Source: Helichrysum umbraculigerum (taxonomy: Eukaryota > Streptophyta > Magnoliopsida > Asterales > Asteraceae). From it: a stretch of 64,000 bases of DNA. Below, piece by piece: positions 33,301 through 46,183 of the stretch. The translations under genes and the position numbers were made by a program. The notes under the pieces were generated by a model that saw only the letters and a program-made list of their open reading frames with translations, ran no database searches and was not told where the DNA came from. The stretch's first letter is position 1, and each line of letters starts with the position of its first letter. Location of the stretch: contig CATIUR010000005.1 of the NCBI GenBank assembly GCA_949592205.1, forward strand, positions 133,664,277-133,728,276. The letters are read 5' to 3'.

Positions 33301-34132
33301 CAACTAACAACTAAGGTATCGATTTATGGCCTCATAGAGCATAGACTCAAAGTTGAGATCCTAAGATCCAGACAACAAGTACCGTCAACTATATCAAGAT
33401 ACAGTGGATCCCCCTTTTAACAATGAACATGACATTCATTATTCATTATCAATATCAAGGAACGAAAGAACCTAAGCTCTTTTTTACTAAATTTTACCAA
33501 AAAAATCTTGTTAAGCTATCATTTTTATCGGTATACAACAGAATTTCAAGTCCATCATCATCCCGTACTACTACTAAACATGGAAGATAACATTAACCTA
33601 TTTCACTTAGTACTCCAATGATCATATCACACAGAAATTAGCAAACCACATTCATCATACATTATTAGCACTCCAAATCACACTTACTTTTCAACTGAAA
33701 TAACTAAATAACTTTTTTAACCAGAGTACCTCACTATCATAAATAATACCAGCATCAACATTACCTTCTTCAATATAACTAACAACCTATAGATACAACT
33801 AAACACAAATAACAATTATATCGAGTACACAAGCTCAAACATCCATAATCACTACCTTCTGAATAATTATTGACAACCTATAGATACAATTATACACACT
33901 TAATTACACTTATATCAAGTAAAAGTAATTCACCATACATAAAATCACCCTAATAATCGCATTTCAATTTGTTCTAGAACCAGGAATCAACTGTAACAAC
34001 TTTAAATTCAAAATTACAAACATATAACAGAAATAGGTCAAAAACAGTAAGTTTGATACCTTCTTTCTTCACCTTTTCGTTAAGATTCTTAACGTAGATT
34101 GTCTGATTTGGTGGTATATCTGCGGTCAGCAT
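30332..34132 (-). CDS. U2B'': U2 small nuclear ribonucleoprotein B'' (227 aa, five coding exons)
   Basis: Joined exons on the minus strand: 34132-34060, 32137-31965, 31629-31536, 31220-31156 and 30610-30332. All introns are GT-AG and phases agree (684 nt in total). U2B'' is an RNA-binding component of the U2 snRNP and acts in branch-site recognition in the nucleus, binding U2 snRNA stem-loop IV with U2A'. Visible: RRM1 with RNP2 IYVKNL (12-17) and RNP1 RGQAWIVF (52-59); the conserved block LKRSLY...FSQYGRILDVVALKT; a Lys-rich linker with FVPKEKRKKQEEK; RRM2 with ILFIQNL (154-160) and KPGIAFVEF (188-196); and the C-terminus ITPQNSMAISYAKK. Length agrees with plant U2B''. No disabling change is seen. 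Introns 1 and 2 are the longest by far (1.9 and 0.3 kb). Closely related U1A is less likely because of length and linker. Confidence 0.95.
31028..31135 (-). repeat. 54-bp tandem duplication just inside U2B'' intron 4
   Basis: Two almost identical 54-bp units (31028-31081 and 31082-31135) begin about 20 bp into the intron. Read on from exon 4 without splicing, they stay open and would encode two copies of an 18-residue Pro-rich unit before a stop near 31021. Confidence 0.85.
32400..33120. repeat. dispersed repeat in U2B'' intron 1, related to 53080-53800
   Basis: Long collinear similarity, diverged by substitutions and small indels, to the 5'UTR intron of the RHIP1-like gene. Shared blocks include aggcc(g/a)tta near 32630/53310, tcgatgcaac near 32882/53570 and catgatgtt near 32951/53640. 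No ORF, no clear ends. Confidence 0.6.
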
Positions 34133-34366
34133 CTTTAATGAGAAGCTTCGAAATACTACTGCGTGTTTTGCTGTAAGGAAGAATGAGAGCGAAAAGCTTT
34201 TGAACATGTTCAAGCCCTAGAAATATAGAATTAAGAAGTTACATAAAGTATCCTTTATGTTTTGAAAAATATCAAATACAACCCCTCTAGTTTAGTACGA
34301 GTAGTTAATATGTCCTAATTATACTTGGTTTGACTTAAGTTGAACTTTTGGTCCATTTATATATAA
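34133..34366 (-). promoter_or_regulatory. 5'UTR and promoter region of U2B''
   Basis: Sequence between the U2B'' ATG and the Harbinger-like element. No clear TATA box or other motif that I trust. The miniature element starts only about 235 bp upstream of the ATG. Confidence 0.4.
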
Positions 34367-35189
34367 GAGCATCCGATGCAGCCCACCTCAGCGTTTTAAC
34401 TTTTAACAGAAAAACTTCACGATACATTGAACTTTATATCATTGTATTATTTTTAATTATTTTATATTATTATATTATTTTACATTATATATAAAACTAA
34501 AGTAATAGATTATAATTAATTTAAATGGTTTGATCTAGAGCTTTAATGTGTTTTGAAATCTGCTCTATAATGTGCATATTAGTTAGAACAATATACTAAC
34601 AATATATGTTATTATATAAGATCTAATTATAATTATTATCGGACAATTAAGATCTAGATTATAATTATAATTATTATATAAGATTTCATACGTTACGTAA
34701 AATTTATGAGCAATAAATGGAGCAGATATTACTCTCAAAGTTTCATTGAGCAATTTAATTGTCTTTGGCTCCAAAACTTCCACCGGGAAATTAATTGCAA
34801 ACATATAAAAATTATATACGTAATCGATGGTGCTAGTTTTTTTTTTTAATAGCAAGCAAAAATATATAAATATATATAAAAAAGACACTAGCTATGTGCT
34901 AGAGTTACATAGGAGTTTTTAACTAATCTATCCAACTACTAATCTTACCACTTCTACAATTAAGCCAAGAAAAAGAATACAATCGAATGTTATCGAAAAT
35001 GTCATCTTTCCTCATGTAATCGATGGTGCTAGTGTGGCCCACTTCCGTACGTTTAAAGACCCGTTTGTTCAGATAGTAACGCATCTTAAAGTAGTGTAAT
35101 ATGTGGCACTTCACAATGCTAATAAACCTTTGCCACCTCATATCCCATTTTCTATTCAATGATGCCAACAAAGAGCATTGTAGATGCTC
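34367..35189. mobile_element. PIF/Harbinger-like miniature element (contains a LINE insertion)
   Basis: Inverted ends GAGCATC...GATGCTC are flanked by TAA on both sides (34364-34366 and 35190-35192), the 3-bp duplication usual for PIF/Harbinger elements. The interior is AT-rich without transposase. Without the LINE insertion it is about 627 bp. Confidence 0.6.
34838..35015 (-). mobile_element. 5'-truncated LINE (L1-type) insertion with perfect 18-bp target duplication
   Basis: Flanked by identical 18-bp repeats (34820-34837 and 35016-35033: gtaatcgatggtgctagt). On the minus strand it ends in a poly(A) run. Near its start it encodes DDIF...RLYSFSWL, like the last residues of plant L1-type reverse-transcriptase ORFs. 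The combination of poly(A), target duplication and 5' truncation is diagnostic for target-primed reverse transcription. Confidence 0.85.
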
Positions 35190-35393
35190 TAAGCTAAATA
35201 TTTAGATTTAGATTAGATTAAAGATTTGATTTACTGATCCAATAAACAATACATTTAAATATATTAAAACGTATTGTTTTAATTATAAAACTATAAATAA
35301 GATAATCAAATGGTGTTGTTAAAGCACCTTAATCAGGTGTTGTTAGGGTATAGAAACTATTGTTGGTATTTTTAATAACTACTAGATCATAAT

Positions 35394-35407
35394 CCGCGAC
35401 TTCGCGG
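35394..35407 (-). other. Helitron 3' hairpin (outer)
   Basis: CCGCGACTTCGCGG, a 6-bp GC-rich stem with a 2-nt loop, then ATTATGAT and CTAG on the minus strand. Near-identical architecture at 41280-41295. Confidence 0.75.
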
Positions 35408-38400
35408 GCTCATCCATGATAACGTATTATATATAATACTGAAATCGACAAAAAATGAAATCTTCGTATACTATCTGAACAACTCAAACCAAAGATAATG
35501 GTGTAACAATTACGTAATGATGAACATCACAGGTAAAACTTTATGCTAAGCCCAGTCAAAACAACATCTCCCAATTACCAAATTATGATGCTAACTCATT
35601 TCAGATTCTATGAACATGATCTTCAAATGGTGTCACTACAAGTCTACAATTACCTAAGGAAATAAAAATAAGGAAAGTCGGCGCATAAAACAATGATATA
35701 TCCAATAAACTACAGTATTTATTATCATGGACATATTGAACCAAATTCATGGTAAACATTTTCATCGCGACTTAAGAACTTCGAATGCTAGCCTAAAACC
35801 GAATGAAATAATGATAGACTGACTTTATAAATATATAAATACTACAATGCAACACGCATAGTTGTTGTAATTTATTAAGAACCTACAAAAAAACATAGAA
35901 GAAACTTCAGGAAATCGTCAAGCGAAGAATATTTATATAGGTCAAGTAAAAACTAATTCATTTTTTTCCACCACAAACACCTTACTCAAACAATAATTAT
36001 ATAGGTCAAGTGAAAACTCATTCATTTTTTTCCACCACAAACACCTCACTCGAACCTCAGTTATTTGTGTCGAGCGTTGGTGTATGTCCAACGTTAAAAA
36101 CATCTTTCCCCTTTTTCCATCACAAACACTTTAAATTGGGAATCGATTTATCATTCCCATTGACTCCATTTTGGACACATTGTAGCTCATCACAAAGGAC
36201 TTACTGATGAGAACGTAACCCACTAATATCAAGTTCAAGTTTATATAGGTCACTCGATCACCAATTTATTTGCGATCAAAGTTCGGTGAAAACTCATATT
36301 TTCACTTTTTTCCAAGAAACTGTTGCTACCTTATCAAGCACTGATAGGTTGATTTGCTTGCCACCCCAACTGTTGTCCTTGGATCAACAAAGCTTCTTTA
36401 AAGCCTTTTCTAACTTGGGCAGTAGGTTGAGTTCCATTTCATTGAACTGATCAACCCTTCAATCAGCATTGACATGCCTTATTTATCTTACATCGAAATC
36501 TCGTAAAATGAAAAAAAAAAAAAAAAAAAACAAAGCACCACGTTAGACTTCATAGCAAATATAAAAAAAGCGTCATTTTTTCATAACTCTTGTGCAAAAC
36601 CATCACCATACAATAACCTACATCCTTGTTCATTAGTATTTTCTATTTGAGGCGTAGGTGAATCTGTGTATTTCTTAGTTGAGGTTCCACAAATATATCG
36701 TTGAGTTTACTATTCCAGTATGGCACATGTTTAACAAAAATGCATTCATAATTAGATTAGCATACTTGATCATGAAATTACTTAAGAAACTAACAATTTG
36801 GATAGTTTTCCACTCAATTATTAGCATCATCAAGCAGCCCTTTGGGAAATTTCTTATTCTTCCTACGTGTACACTCATTTTCACATTTTAAACTATTTGG
36901 CCAAACATAGGTTAATTTCTTATGCGAAAGACGAGATTGCAAGCAAGCAAGATCAGAAAAGGTAGGGCACCATATATAGCAGATGATGCATTCACCAATT
37001 CTTATGGCCATGGCTGAAGGCCATAGTTGCATAGCTTGATTAAAAACAGCATTACGATGACTAACAGACTCCGCACATAGATTCTCATTCTCAAACCAAC
37101 TGCTCCCCATACACACCAGTGAATTAATAATAACTGGATGCCCAAACGTTCAAGTAAATTTGCACAATCGAAAGACAACAATTACCTTATTACCAATAGC
37201 ATTATGAACGCCACATGGAACTGTTGCAACACCAAAATCTCCAACATTACCTCTAACGTTATTGTTGAGCCTGAAATGATAGTTTGTAGTCAAACACGAA
37301 TCAAGGCAAAACCAATCGAAAATCAAAAGTTGCAATAGATTGAAAAAAAAACCCATGTCAAAACCAAGTTGCAATCAAAACCAATTAAAAAAACATAACT
37401 TTGATAATCAAGATCTTTCTAAATGGAACAAATTGTGGATCATCCAAAATAAGTCAACCTAAACAAATGAAGCTGTTATGCAGCAGAAGCATCAATGTCT
37501 CTAGATATCAGATAAGCAACACAGAAGATCATTGATATCCTACTTTTCCTAGATTATTACAGTACACCTGAAAAACAAATAAAATAAGCCAGATTTATAA
37601 TAGTAATAATAAAGGGTTTATAGATTAATAGAGTGGGGCAATTATAAAAGAAAATAAGTAATTAATTAAGTGCAACCACAGATTGATAGTTTCAGACTAA
37701 TTAACCATATGAAGACCACGATTAGTCGCGACAGCCGGTGAGAATAAAGTTATTGGGGAAGGTAAGATATGGAATGAATTACCTGAACTGAAATCGGATG
37801 TATGGCATCTCGGTGGCCGGAAAATCAAGGCCGATTATAATATTAAGTAGGATTAGAGGCTTTGAGGTTGCAGGTTTATGTTCGTCCATTGACAATACAA
37901 TAGAACCACTTAACCCTTACTATACTTAAATAACAGCATACAAAAACAATCTCAGTTAGGCAGTGTTTGCAAGTGCATATTTAAGAGTTTATAGCATGTA
38001 AAATTAGTATCACTTTATGCTATGTTGAAAACCACATTTCTTCCAATAAATTAATATATATAAAAATATGCAATCTCAAACAGCTTTATGTCTTAACAAA
38101 TGCAATGAGCGATAGACTTGGTAAACTATGCACTTCCAAACTGATGACATTGAATTTAAACCAGCAAAGAATATCATAACTCATAATTATCTCATCCAAA
38201 TAATAAATACCTAATAATGGGTCAAATCCGCTACTTATAAAGTCCATCAATTTATAACGGAAGAACCTTGAGACAAGGAGCATTGTATACACATTGATGT
38301 GTTGGTGTTATGTAAAGATATGGCCTACAACACAAAGTACAAACACTTGGTATATATTAAGCCAACTCCTAACTAATCTCCAACACAACGCTTTGATTGT

Positions 38401-41268
38401 GTGCTTAGTTCCTTCAAAGCAATGTAATTTTCATTTACATTTTAACTTTCTTACGCTGATTTCTTTTAAGAAACCTCATACTACTATAATACTAAAAAAT
38501 GAAGAATATAATATACATACCCACAAACCATTAAACTTTGAGATAAAAGTGTGTTCATTCTTAATTGTCAGGAAAAACACAAGAATACTAATAACGCCTT
38601 TAGGAACTTACAATTTCAAGGCTCCTTGTTTTAGCTGGTACCAACAACATTTATATCTGCAATACCCAATTGTAAGCTTCCACTCTTTATCTGAAAAGGC
38701 ACATTTAGATACTTAGTATAATACAGAGGAACTAATAAGGATCATTTAAAACCCAATTTCAAGTGGGATGTTTCGAATCAAAATTGAGATGTTAATACGG
38801 AGGAGAACAAAGAAGTTTTAAGCTATTGAAATTGAGTAGATTATTTCAAGTAAGTTACACAAGGTTTTAATACCTCAAATAGCAAAAAAAAGAAAAAAAA
38901 AAAAAAAAAAACCATCATCAATAGGCGAAATCTGCAAATACAAAAATAACTGTAAATGATTTGATTAGTTAAGAGGCAAACACGGATATACAGATACATA
39001 TATACAGTTCCTTCCACAACTTATAAAATATGTCACTTTCCTTTATCTATATGGAAACAAAAAAGTCATTGGGAACGAAGGCAATTACTGAATTTTAATT
39101 TGGAATAGCCTATAACACACATAATGAATGCGTACGAAATTAATTACATTAAATTGAATGTGATTTTTAAAGAAACAAAAAAAACCCTAGAACCATTGTT
39201 CAATAAGAAGAAAAACACATGAAGATTAGTAGATCACCATATACACATATTACAATTGTCACTAACCTTTAAAATTAACCATGACCGCCATATCCAATCT
39301 TGTGCCCAAATAAGGATGATATGATGGAGGAGCCTCTTTGAATTGAAGAAGCAGGAGAGAATGATGAATTTTAGACTATAGGATTATCGTCGTCTGACCT
39401 GGAGTTTGGATGGCAAAGAAGGGGATATATATATCGATGATGACGGAGAAATCGTGATCAGAGTTTAGTATTAAACCAGAGGTGGCAACGCCATTGCATA
39501 CACTTATGAATAAATGAGTCTCTTCAGGTTATATTTATCTCTAATGGGTCAAAAATGGTGCTTAAAGGAAACGGATAAAATGGGTCAAAAGTCTCCTAAG
39601 GTGCAATTTTTATGCACAAAACTTCAAAAATTTTCTATTGCAGAAAATAAAAAATTGGTTATATCATATAAGTCTTAAAATCATATTTAATGCACAATTC
39701 TGTTTTTAAAAATAAATCCATTCAATACCAAAAAGATACCCATTTGACTTGTATCCAACGTGTCTAACCCGCATACTTTTCCGATTTCACAAACAGCCCA
39801 TGATAAGATCAAGCACGTACAAACCTTCCATAGTCACCCAAACCCTGCTCCTTTAGTTCAATTAGTGTATATCAAGAGCAAAGTCAAACCAACAAAATTA
39901 GAGTATTAGACTAACTTAAGCACTGATATCGGCTTTTAAATGTGTAACAATGTTTGCACAAAGACTTAACAGCCATGCCTGAAATAGGTAGTTAGAAACT
40001 ATAAGTTGTTGCATATGAACTCTACAATTTACTTATGATCATATTAGTAGGTGTACTATTACAATTCATTAAAACTGTAATCACATGTGGGAATCTAGAA
40101 GAATACAGCTACTGGTTGAATAATCGACTGGGATAAATTGATCCTAAAGTAAGTCAGTGGCAAAAAACCATTAAGCAATAGATGAGCAATGTAAATCCGA
40201 CATAAATTATTCACAAGCAAAAACCAACTAATGATTACTAAATGCATAAATACGTGAATTCACCAAATTAATAGTTGTTTTGTTAATCGCCTATAGGGGC
40301 ACTGCCTCATCCTTATATTCGTTCATCGATCCCTTCAATCGCGATCACGATTCCGTTAAGAGCCTGCCTAAATGAACACGACCAGCCAATTAGGGAGATG
40401 AGATAAAAACCAATTTTCATAAAAAATAAACCATTAAAAAAAAACTCATACTGTATGTGGTCATTTTGACCCATTTTCTAATAAATAGGTGGGTTTATGT
40501 TATCTTTGACAGGGCAAATTAAACAATAGCTAACTTGGCAACGGGTGAAAAAGAAGAAAGGAAATGGGTCAAATGAGTCTAAGGTCACCTAATTAGTAAA
40601 AAAAAGAAGCTAAAAGAGTAAAAAAGAAACGATCGAACAATTCGAAAGCCAACTTCAAGTAAAACAATCTTGCGTATTCACTGATAGATTTAAAGTTAGA
40701 AGCAAACCTGAGAAGTCACAAGTCAAATGTAAAATAATACTCGAAAACGAAATAATGGGATCAATTTCAAGCCACCTAAATGCCATTTCAATCGGAATTG
40801 TAAACCATAAACAACAAAGAAATACATACCAAGATGCATGTTTTTGATTGAATGAACTCTTCTTCATCTCACTGCACTCTAAAAAAACTAATATCAGTCA
40901 AAAAGATGAACCATATAAACCATTATAGTTGAACTAATTATTGCTTTAAACTTATAAATACAAAAGTAGTGGCCTTGTTAAAAAAAATTCAGCAATACAC
41001 TGTATTTTATTCACCAAATAACAAAATCATTAAACATGATTCATCAAATTCACATATTATAAATAATTCACATCATCTTTAGAAACGTTGACCATAAAGG
41101 TGTGTTTTATATAAATAACATATTAGCTTCATTTGAATAATGTTACATAAAATTTTACATCACCAAATTCATAATCACATCAAGATCATTGCCAACATTC
41201 ATCAGAATCTATATATCATATAAAATTCGAAATCGAATTAATGATTAAATTTGCGTTTTTAGATTATA
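35408..41268. other. outer Helitron interior, left part; no recognised gene
   Basis: AT-rich with poly(A) runs at about 36511-36530 and 38890-38910 and a 64-bp direct repeat (gtcaagt...ccaccacaaacacc) near 35941 and 36005. A minus-strand frame near 36900-37116 and splice-like sites near 39260-39420 suggest captured exons, but I recognise no protein. Some similarity to inner-Helitron composition is expected for a family member. Confidence 0.4.
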
Positions 41269-41279
41269 CTAGATCATAA

Positions 41280-41295
41280 CCCGCAAATTTGCGGG
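41280..41295 (-). other. Helitron 3' hairpin (inner)
   Basis: CCCGCAAATTTGCGGG is a perfect 16-bp palindrome about 8 nt from the CTAG terminus. Confidence 0.75.
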
Positions 41296-41641
41296 CTTTT
41301 GCATAAATTTAATACAAAAAAGTTATATTATAATTAAAAAGTTAAAAAAAAACATGAATTTGGGTATGTATGAAATCATATACATACATCTGTTACCTAA
41401 AAAGTTCATAGAAGAAACTGTGTATAAATAAAGTAAAATGCATACCGAACATATGATGTTATACATATAAAAAAATGCATATGATTACTATAAGACTACA
41501 TCAATGATGTATTGAACATATTAAAAATAAAGATTCCACTTACAATAATAATGAAACATAATGTTCAACATGTAAAATAATTAAGTTATTATTAAATAGT
41601 TTTGAAGAATATAAATCTCAATCAAGACGAATAAGAGTCCA

Positions 41642-42238
41642 ATCATGTATCAATCTATCGGCCTTCGTGCAGATGGGAATTATAATTACCAGCATTTTCA
41701 GGGTCCTTTACCCCAAAAATTGTGACCACGTGGACTCAAGGCTTTAATCTCGCATATACATATTAGATAGGAGTTTGTGTCTTAGAACCATAATAACAAA
41801 CATGAACAAATGAAGGAAAACACAAACATACACAAGTTTCTCAGATACCTGGAACTCACCAATACAAGGACATTTCAACTACATGTTTGGTCCCAATCCT
41901 ATTTCAACTCTCGTTATAAGACCTTCAATAAACATATCATGTATCAATCTATCGGCCTTCGTGCAGATGGGAATTATAATTACCAGCATTAGCATTTTCA
42001 GGTCCTCTACCCCAAAAACTGTGACCACATGGACTCAAGACTTTAATCTTGCATATACATATTAGATAGGAGCCTATGTCTTAGAACCATAATAACATAC
42101 ATGAACAAATGAAAGAAAACACAAACATACACAAGTTTCTCAGATACCTGGAACTCACCAATACAAGGACATTTCAACTCCCTGGAGGGTCCCAATCCTA
42201 TTTCAACTCTCGTTGTAAGACCATCAATAAACATATCA
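41642..42238 (-). pseudogene. beta-amylase gene fragment, tandemly duplicated inside the Helitron
   Basis: Two copies of a unit of about 294-299 bp. On the minus strand each carries two exon-like pieces. One encodes VEIGLGPSRELKCP...IGEFQ and ends at a GT donor (42148 in the right copy, 41849 in the left copy). The other encodes RGPEN...AGNYNSHLHEG and runs into a stop. Both match well-conserved beta-amylase segments around the substrate cleft (family patterns VGLGPAGELRYP, PGIGEFQ and RGPDNAGSYNSRPHE). The rest of the enzyme is missing and key residues are changed, so this cannot be an enzyme. Beta-amylase removes maltose from starch. Identification rests on these two motifs. Confidence 0.6.
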
Positions 42239-43902
42239 TCAACGGGTTGACTATTACTGCATTTTACTATTCCATTGAGACACAGGCTGGCTGGCATTTA
42301 ACAACCTAGCTGCATTTAACACAGGCTGACTATTACTGCATTTAACAACGTAGCTGTACTCTTAGTATTAACGGGTTGGCTAGCACTGCGTTTAACTATT
42401 CTAATGAGACGTAAAAATCATGAAGGTTAACATGCAATATTTAGTAACACGCATATCAGCAATTGCATTGATTTTAGGCCAAGTATTCATTTATTTATCT
42501 ATACCTTGATCTCCATATTTACAAATTTGCATCAACTCTTTTAAGAAGTTGGTGTCGTTGTCATGATCCATGACCATCAATGTTCTGATCTCAATATGCC
42601 GAAAATCACTGCATAGAGAATCATAGAGAATCATTAGCATTGTAACTTACTAAAATGAAATGATTCAAATGAGACCATCAAAGTGCAGATAAAGAATGCA
42701 TAATGATAGGCTACAGATGGCAAAATGGATCTGTTGGGTAGGTCGGGTAATGATATACATGGTTTGGGTCCAAATGGGTAATTTTTGGTATAAATAGTTC
42801 CGATACGATTGGGTCAACATAGTACACTATTTGTCTAAATGCTTAAAATTTTCATATACAGGTATTTGCCATTAGGTATCATCACGTATTAAAGTACAAC
42901 ATTACTTTTAATACAACATTATTATTTTTTCTGATTATACGTCAAAGCCCACTTTTCAAAGTACATATTTCAAATGTTTTAATATCAATGTGTAAGGTTT
43001 AATGTAAAAATTTAAAGTAAAGATTGTAATTTTTTGACCATTTGACTTGTAGCTAACTTTTGCTGTTTTATATGTTTGCACCGTTTGATATCAAAAATTA
43101 TAAGTCGTCAAAATTGACTAACCTGATTGGTGAAAGCTGTACTACGTTAAATTTGGTGTCAATCTCAAGCACGAAACACACGGCTTGATCTGCCTTCAGC
43201 CCACACGCTGCACTAGTGCAATCTTTGGTGTGGTGTGCGTACCATGTGGCTCATGATCATGCTCAAGATTTTATAATAACTTCATTATTAGACCATTTCT
43301 GAACATTTGCGAATTTTGTGAAATCATAAGTATCTAAAGCAACAGGAAAGATCTTCTATGTAGTCCAATCACAGCAGCACCATATGCTCAGCTGGTTAGC
43401 CATATAACCACGTATCAGATTTGGGGTTAATATGATTCAAAGTAAAAACAGAACATCGTATCATGCACAGTCGGTTTCAAATAAAACAACTATATCTATC
43501 TTCCAATCAGATTACAAATCAAAGAGTAAATAATCAAGTCCATTACAAAGCTACACTATTGATAATTAACTGAAGACACGTATTGAGATGCTAAAAGTTT
43601 TAAATATACCTCCATATAATCAGTAATTAAAAGCTAATCAGTTTGATTAATGAGATTGAAATAAACAAAGCTTAGTAAATACTAAATTTTAATTTAAGTT
43701 TTTATAATCTTACTTGGTATGAAAACATTAGAAGGGGTGGAAAAATAGTGTTGATAGGTCGGCCCATTTTGACCCCTTTTAAATTGTACCCATATTAGCA
43801 TGTTATTTAATCAGACCGACCCGGCCAATTTGACACCTTTAATACAATTCATCAAATTACATCGGAGAGCAGGTTAAAGTTGAAATCTTTTCGTTTTATC
43901 AC
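42239..43902. other. Helitron interior between captured fragments
   Basis: Contains degenerate repeats of a tgactattactgcatttaac unit at about 42245-42400. An exon-like minus-strand stretch near 42490-42610 reads IEIRTLMVMDHDNDT and ends at a GT donor; I do not recognise it. The rest is AT-rich and unassigned. Confidence 0.4.
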
Positions 43903-44850
43903 CTGGAAGAAGGATCACGGATTCTTCTTTAGCTAGCTTGAAACAGATGTTGATGTCATTGTTGATATTTTGTAGTAATGAAACGTTTAGCTTGACCATC
44001 ATGGCCATGGATTCCTGTGGTTTTGTTGGGCATGTTAAGCATGGGATGTCTTTTATTTTCTGGACACAAAGATCCGAACTGTGTTTCAATATGCTGAGAG
44101 TTCTTGTGAAAAATGTGTCACTTGTTTGCTTAAGTATTTGAGGTATTGTTGCCTGAAACACCAAATATGCAATTTACACAACATGAAACATATTCATATA
44201 TGGACATTTATGCTATTCTGAATCATTAGAATCAGATAATCAGTTGTTTTAAAAAAAGGGTTAAAGAAAATTGATAATTGTGACTTCAAAGTCGCCATAA
44301 TCATATAATAGTTTCTATAGTGGCAAATCCAAACAACCCCTATAAAGTGATAATTACAACTTGTAGCACCAAGGATCAGAATCGATTGTCTACCAATCGT
44401 GAATAGAATTCTGATTTTCTGATTCAAAGTCGCTCAAAAAAAGTTGATCTGTTTAGATACATGTAATATAGGAAACAATGGTAGAGCTGACCTGTATAAA
44501 GGTTGTTGGACCATCGCAGATCTCAAAGTACTTCTTAAGTCGCTCAATGGTCTAAGAAAGCGAAAGGAAAAGAGTTACAAGTAATAACTTAATTCAGAAA
44601 GAACAGCAATGATTGAACTTGATGCGGTTTATGTACCTTGGCATTTTTGAAAATGGAATTAGGATTAGTGGTCACGCCCAAGCTACCAACCAGGATCTAT
44701 CCTTTTTTTTAACAAAGACCCAAGTGCAAGCACAGGCACCATGGATCCAAACACGCCCATCGGCACAAAAGGGTTTGCTCCAAAAGCTAAATGCCCACAA
44801 ACCTCATCTGCTATTACGACAATCTTGTGCTTCTTGGCAGTTTCAGCAAT
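43903..44850 (-). pseudogene. tyrosine aminotransferase gene fragment (three exons, broken)
   Basis: Minus-strand exon remnants are 44850-44637, 44551-44492 and 44152-43903, with recognisable GT/AG borders. Matches to plant tyrosine/nicotianamine aminotransferases (fold-type I, pyridoxal-phosphate enzymes): AETAKKHKIVVIADEV, FVPMGVFGSMVPVLALGS, the FEICDGPTTFIQ exon, and IPQILKQ...KDIPCLTCPTKP...KLAKEESVILLPG. Damage: an in-frame stop and a deletion around the cofactor-lysine motif, where the family has SKRW followed by PGWRLGW, and Tyr changed to Cys in the DEVYGH motif. N-terminal exons and the last exon are absent. Not functional; captured by the Helitron (inference from position and orientation). 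Confidence 0.8.
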
Positions 44851-46183
44851 CTACTTCATTTGTAGTTCTAATGTTAGGTCAATCGTTTGCAGCTCTATTC
44901 ACTGGAGGTATTTTTTAATATTGAGTCCCTTTAAAGACAGATGTTTATCAAAACCTATAAAAGGACTTGATATTTTTTATCTTTTTCTAAAAAAAATAAG
45001 AGGGGAGTTACATCTATCCCAAGAACTCTGGTGACACCATACACATATACGATAAAGAGCGCATACTGGACACAGATCATTGGTCAACCACACGGTACAA
45101 TAGCACCATACACCTCATCTGCGCAAAATAAACCTGCAACAATGCATAGTCTCTTTAAGCAAAACGGACTCGCATGAACCAGTCACCAATGTGGGGGTTG
45201 AACCACACATGTTTCAGCCAATGTTATATTAGATTTGAACGATTACATAAACTATCATTATAATGGTAATCTAATTTCCGAATAAAGCAACTAAATAGAT
45301 GATCAATATAAAAAAGTGCAAAAAAGTGGTATATAAATATCAAGAATGATCATATGGGCCATGGGCAAAAAAGTGCAAGACATAACTTTAAATAGATGAT
45401 CAATATAAAATTGATGATACCTCAATATGCAGCAAGTGTTGCAGATTGATGCAGGTCAGGTCATATGGTGTTATTCATTAGGATCTGTACAACATCGGTT
45501 AGCTTCTTTTGAGTCAAAAATGGTAACATTGAAAATATATGTCATTTCTTTTTCCTATCATAAAGTAAAAGAAAGATCCACTAAAAAAGCTACATGAAGT
45601 AATAATATAATATCGAAGTTAGAAGATTTATTTGAAAAACAGAAACTCTATCTAACTCTACATCGAGTTTCAAATATGAAGAATTTATTAGGATAATTAT
45701 TTGACTTCAACTAAAACATGTAATTTTTTTCTAATAGTTGATGGCGTGCCACTTACAACATCTTATATGAATAAGCATAACCTTGGAGAGGTTGCCAACA
45801 ACCCACACCAGTTCCTTCACCTGGGCATACGATAACAATCATAACATTGATCCATTTCCTACAGTGTTCAAATGCACTGTAAAAGACAGTAAAACTTTAA
45901 AAAGTATATCTTAAAGTCATGAAAAAAGTAGACTCAGACACACCAAACTTTCATAGTTTGGTGGTATTAACAACATTTCATTATAGAACGAATATCACCC
46001 ATTTTGAAAGAAAATGTCTCGTTCCATAAATGACCCATTTTGACACGACCTGTTCCAGAAAAATAAACCATTTTGGCACGACCTTTTACCCAGCCCAGCT
46101 AACTTGCCTTTGTAGCACTAATATATAGATGAGGTAATAACTGAATTCACTTATTTCTCTTTGTAAATAAGATACATGCATAC

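Noticed and set aside
36814..37116. 100-codon minus frame in the outer Helitron
   Set aside because: Possibly a captured exon but I recognise no family and see no reliable splice borders; mentioned only in the interior description.
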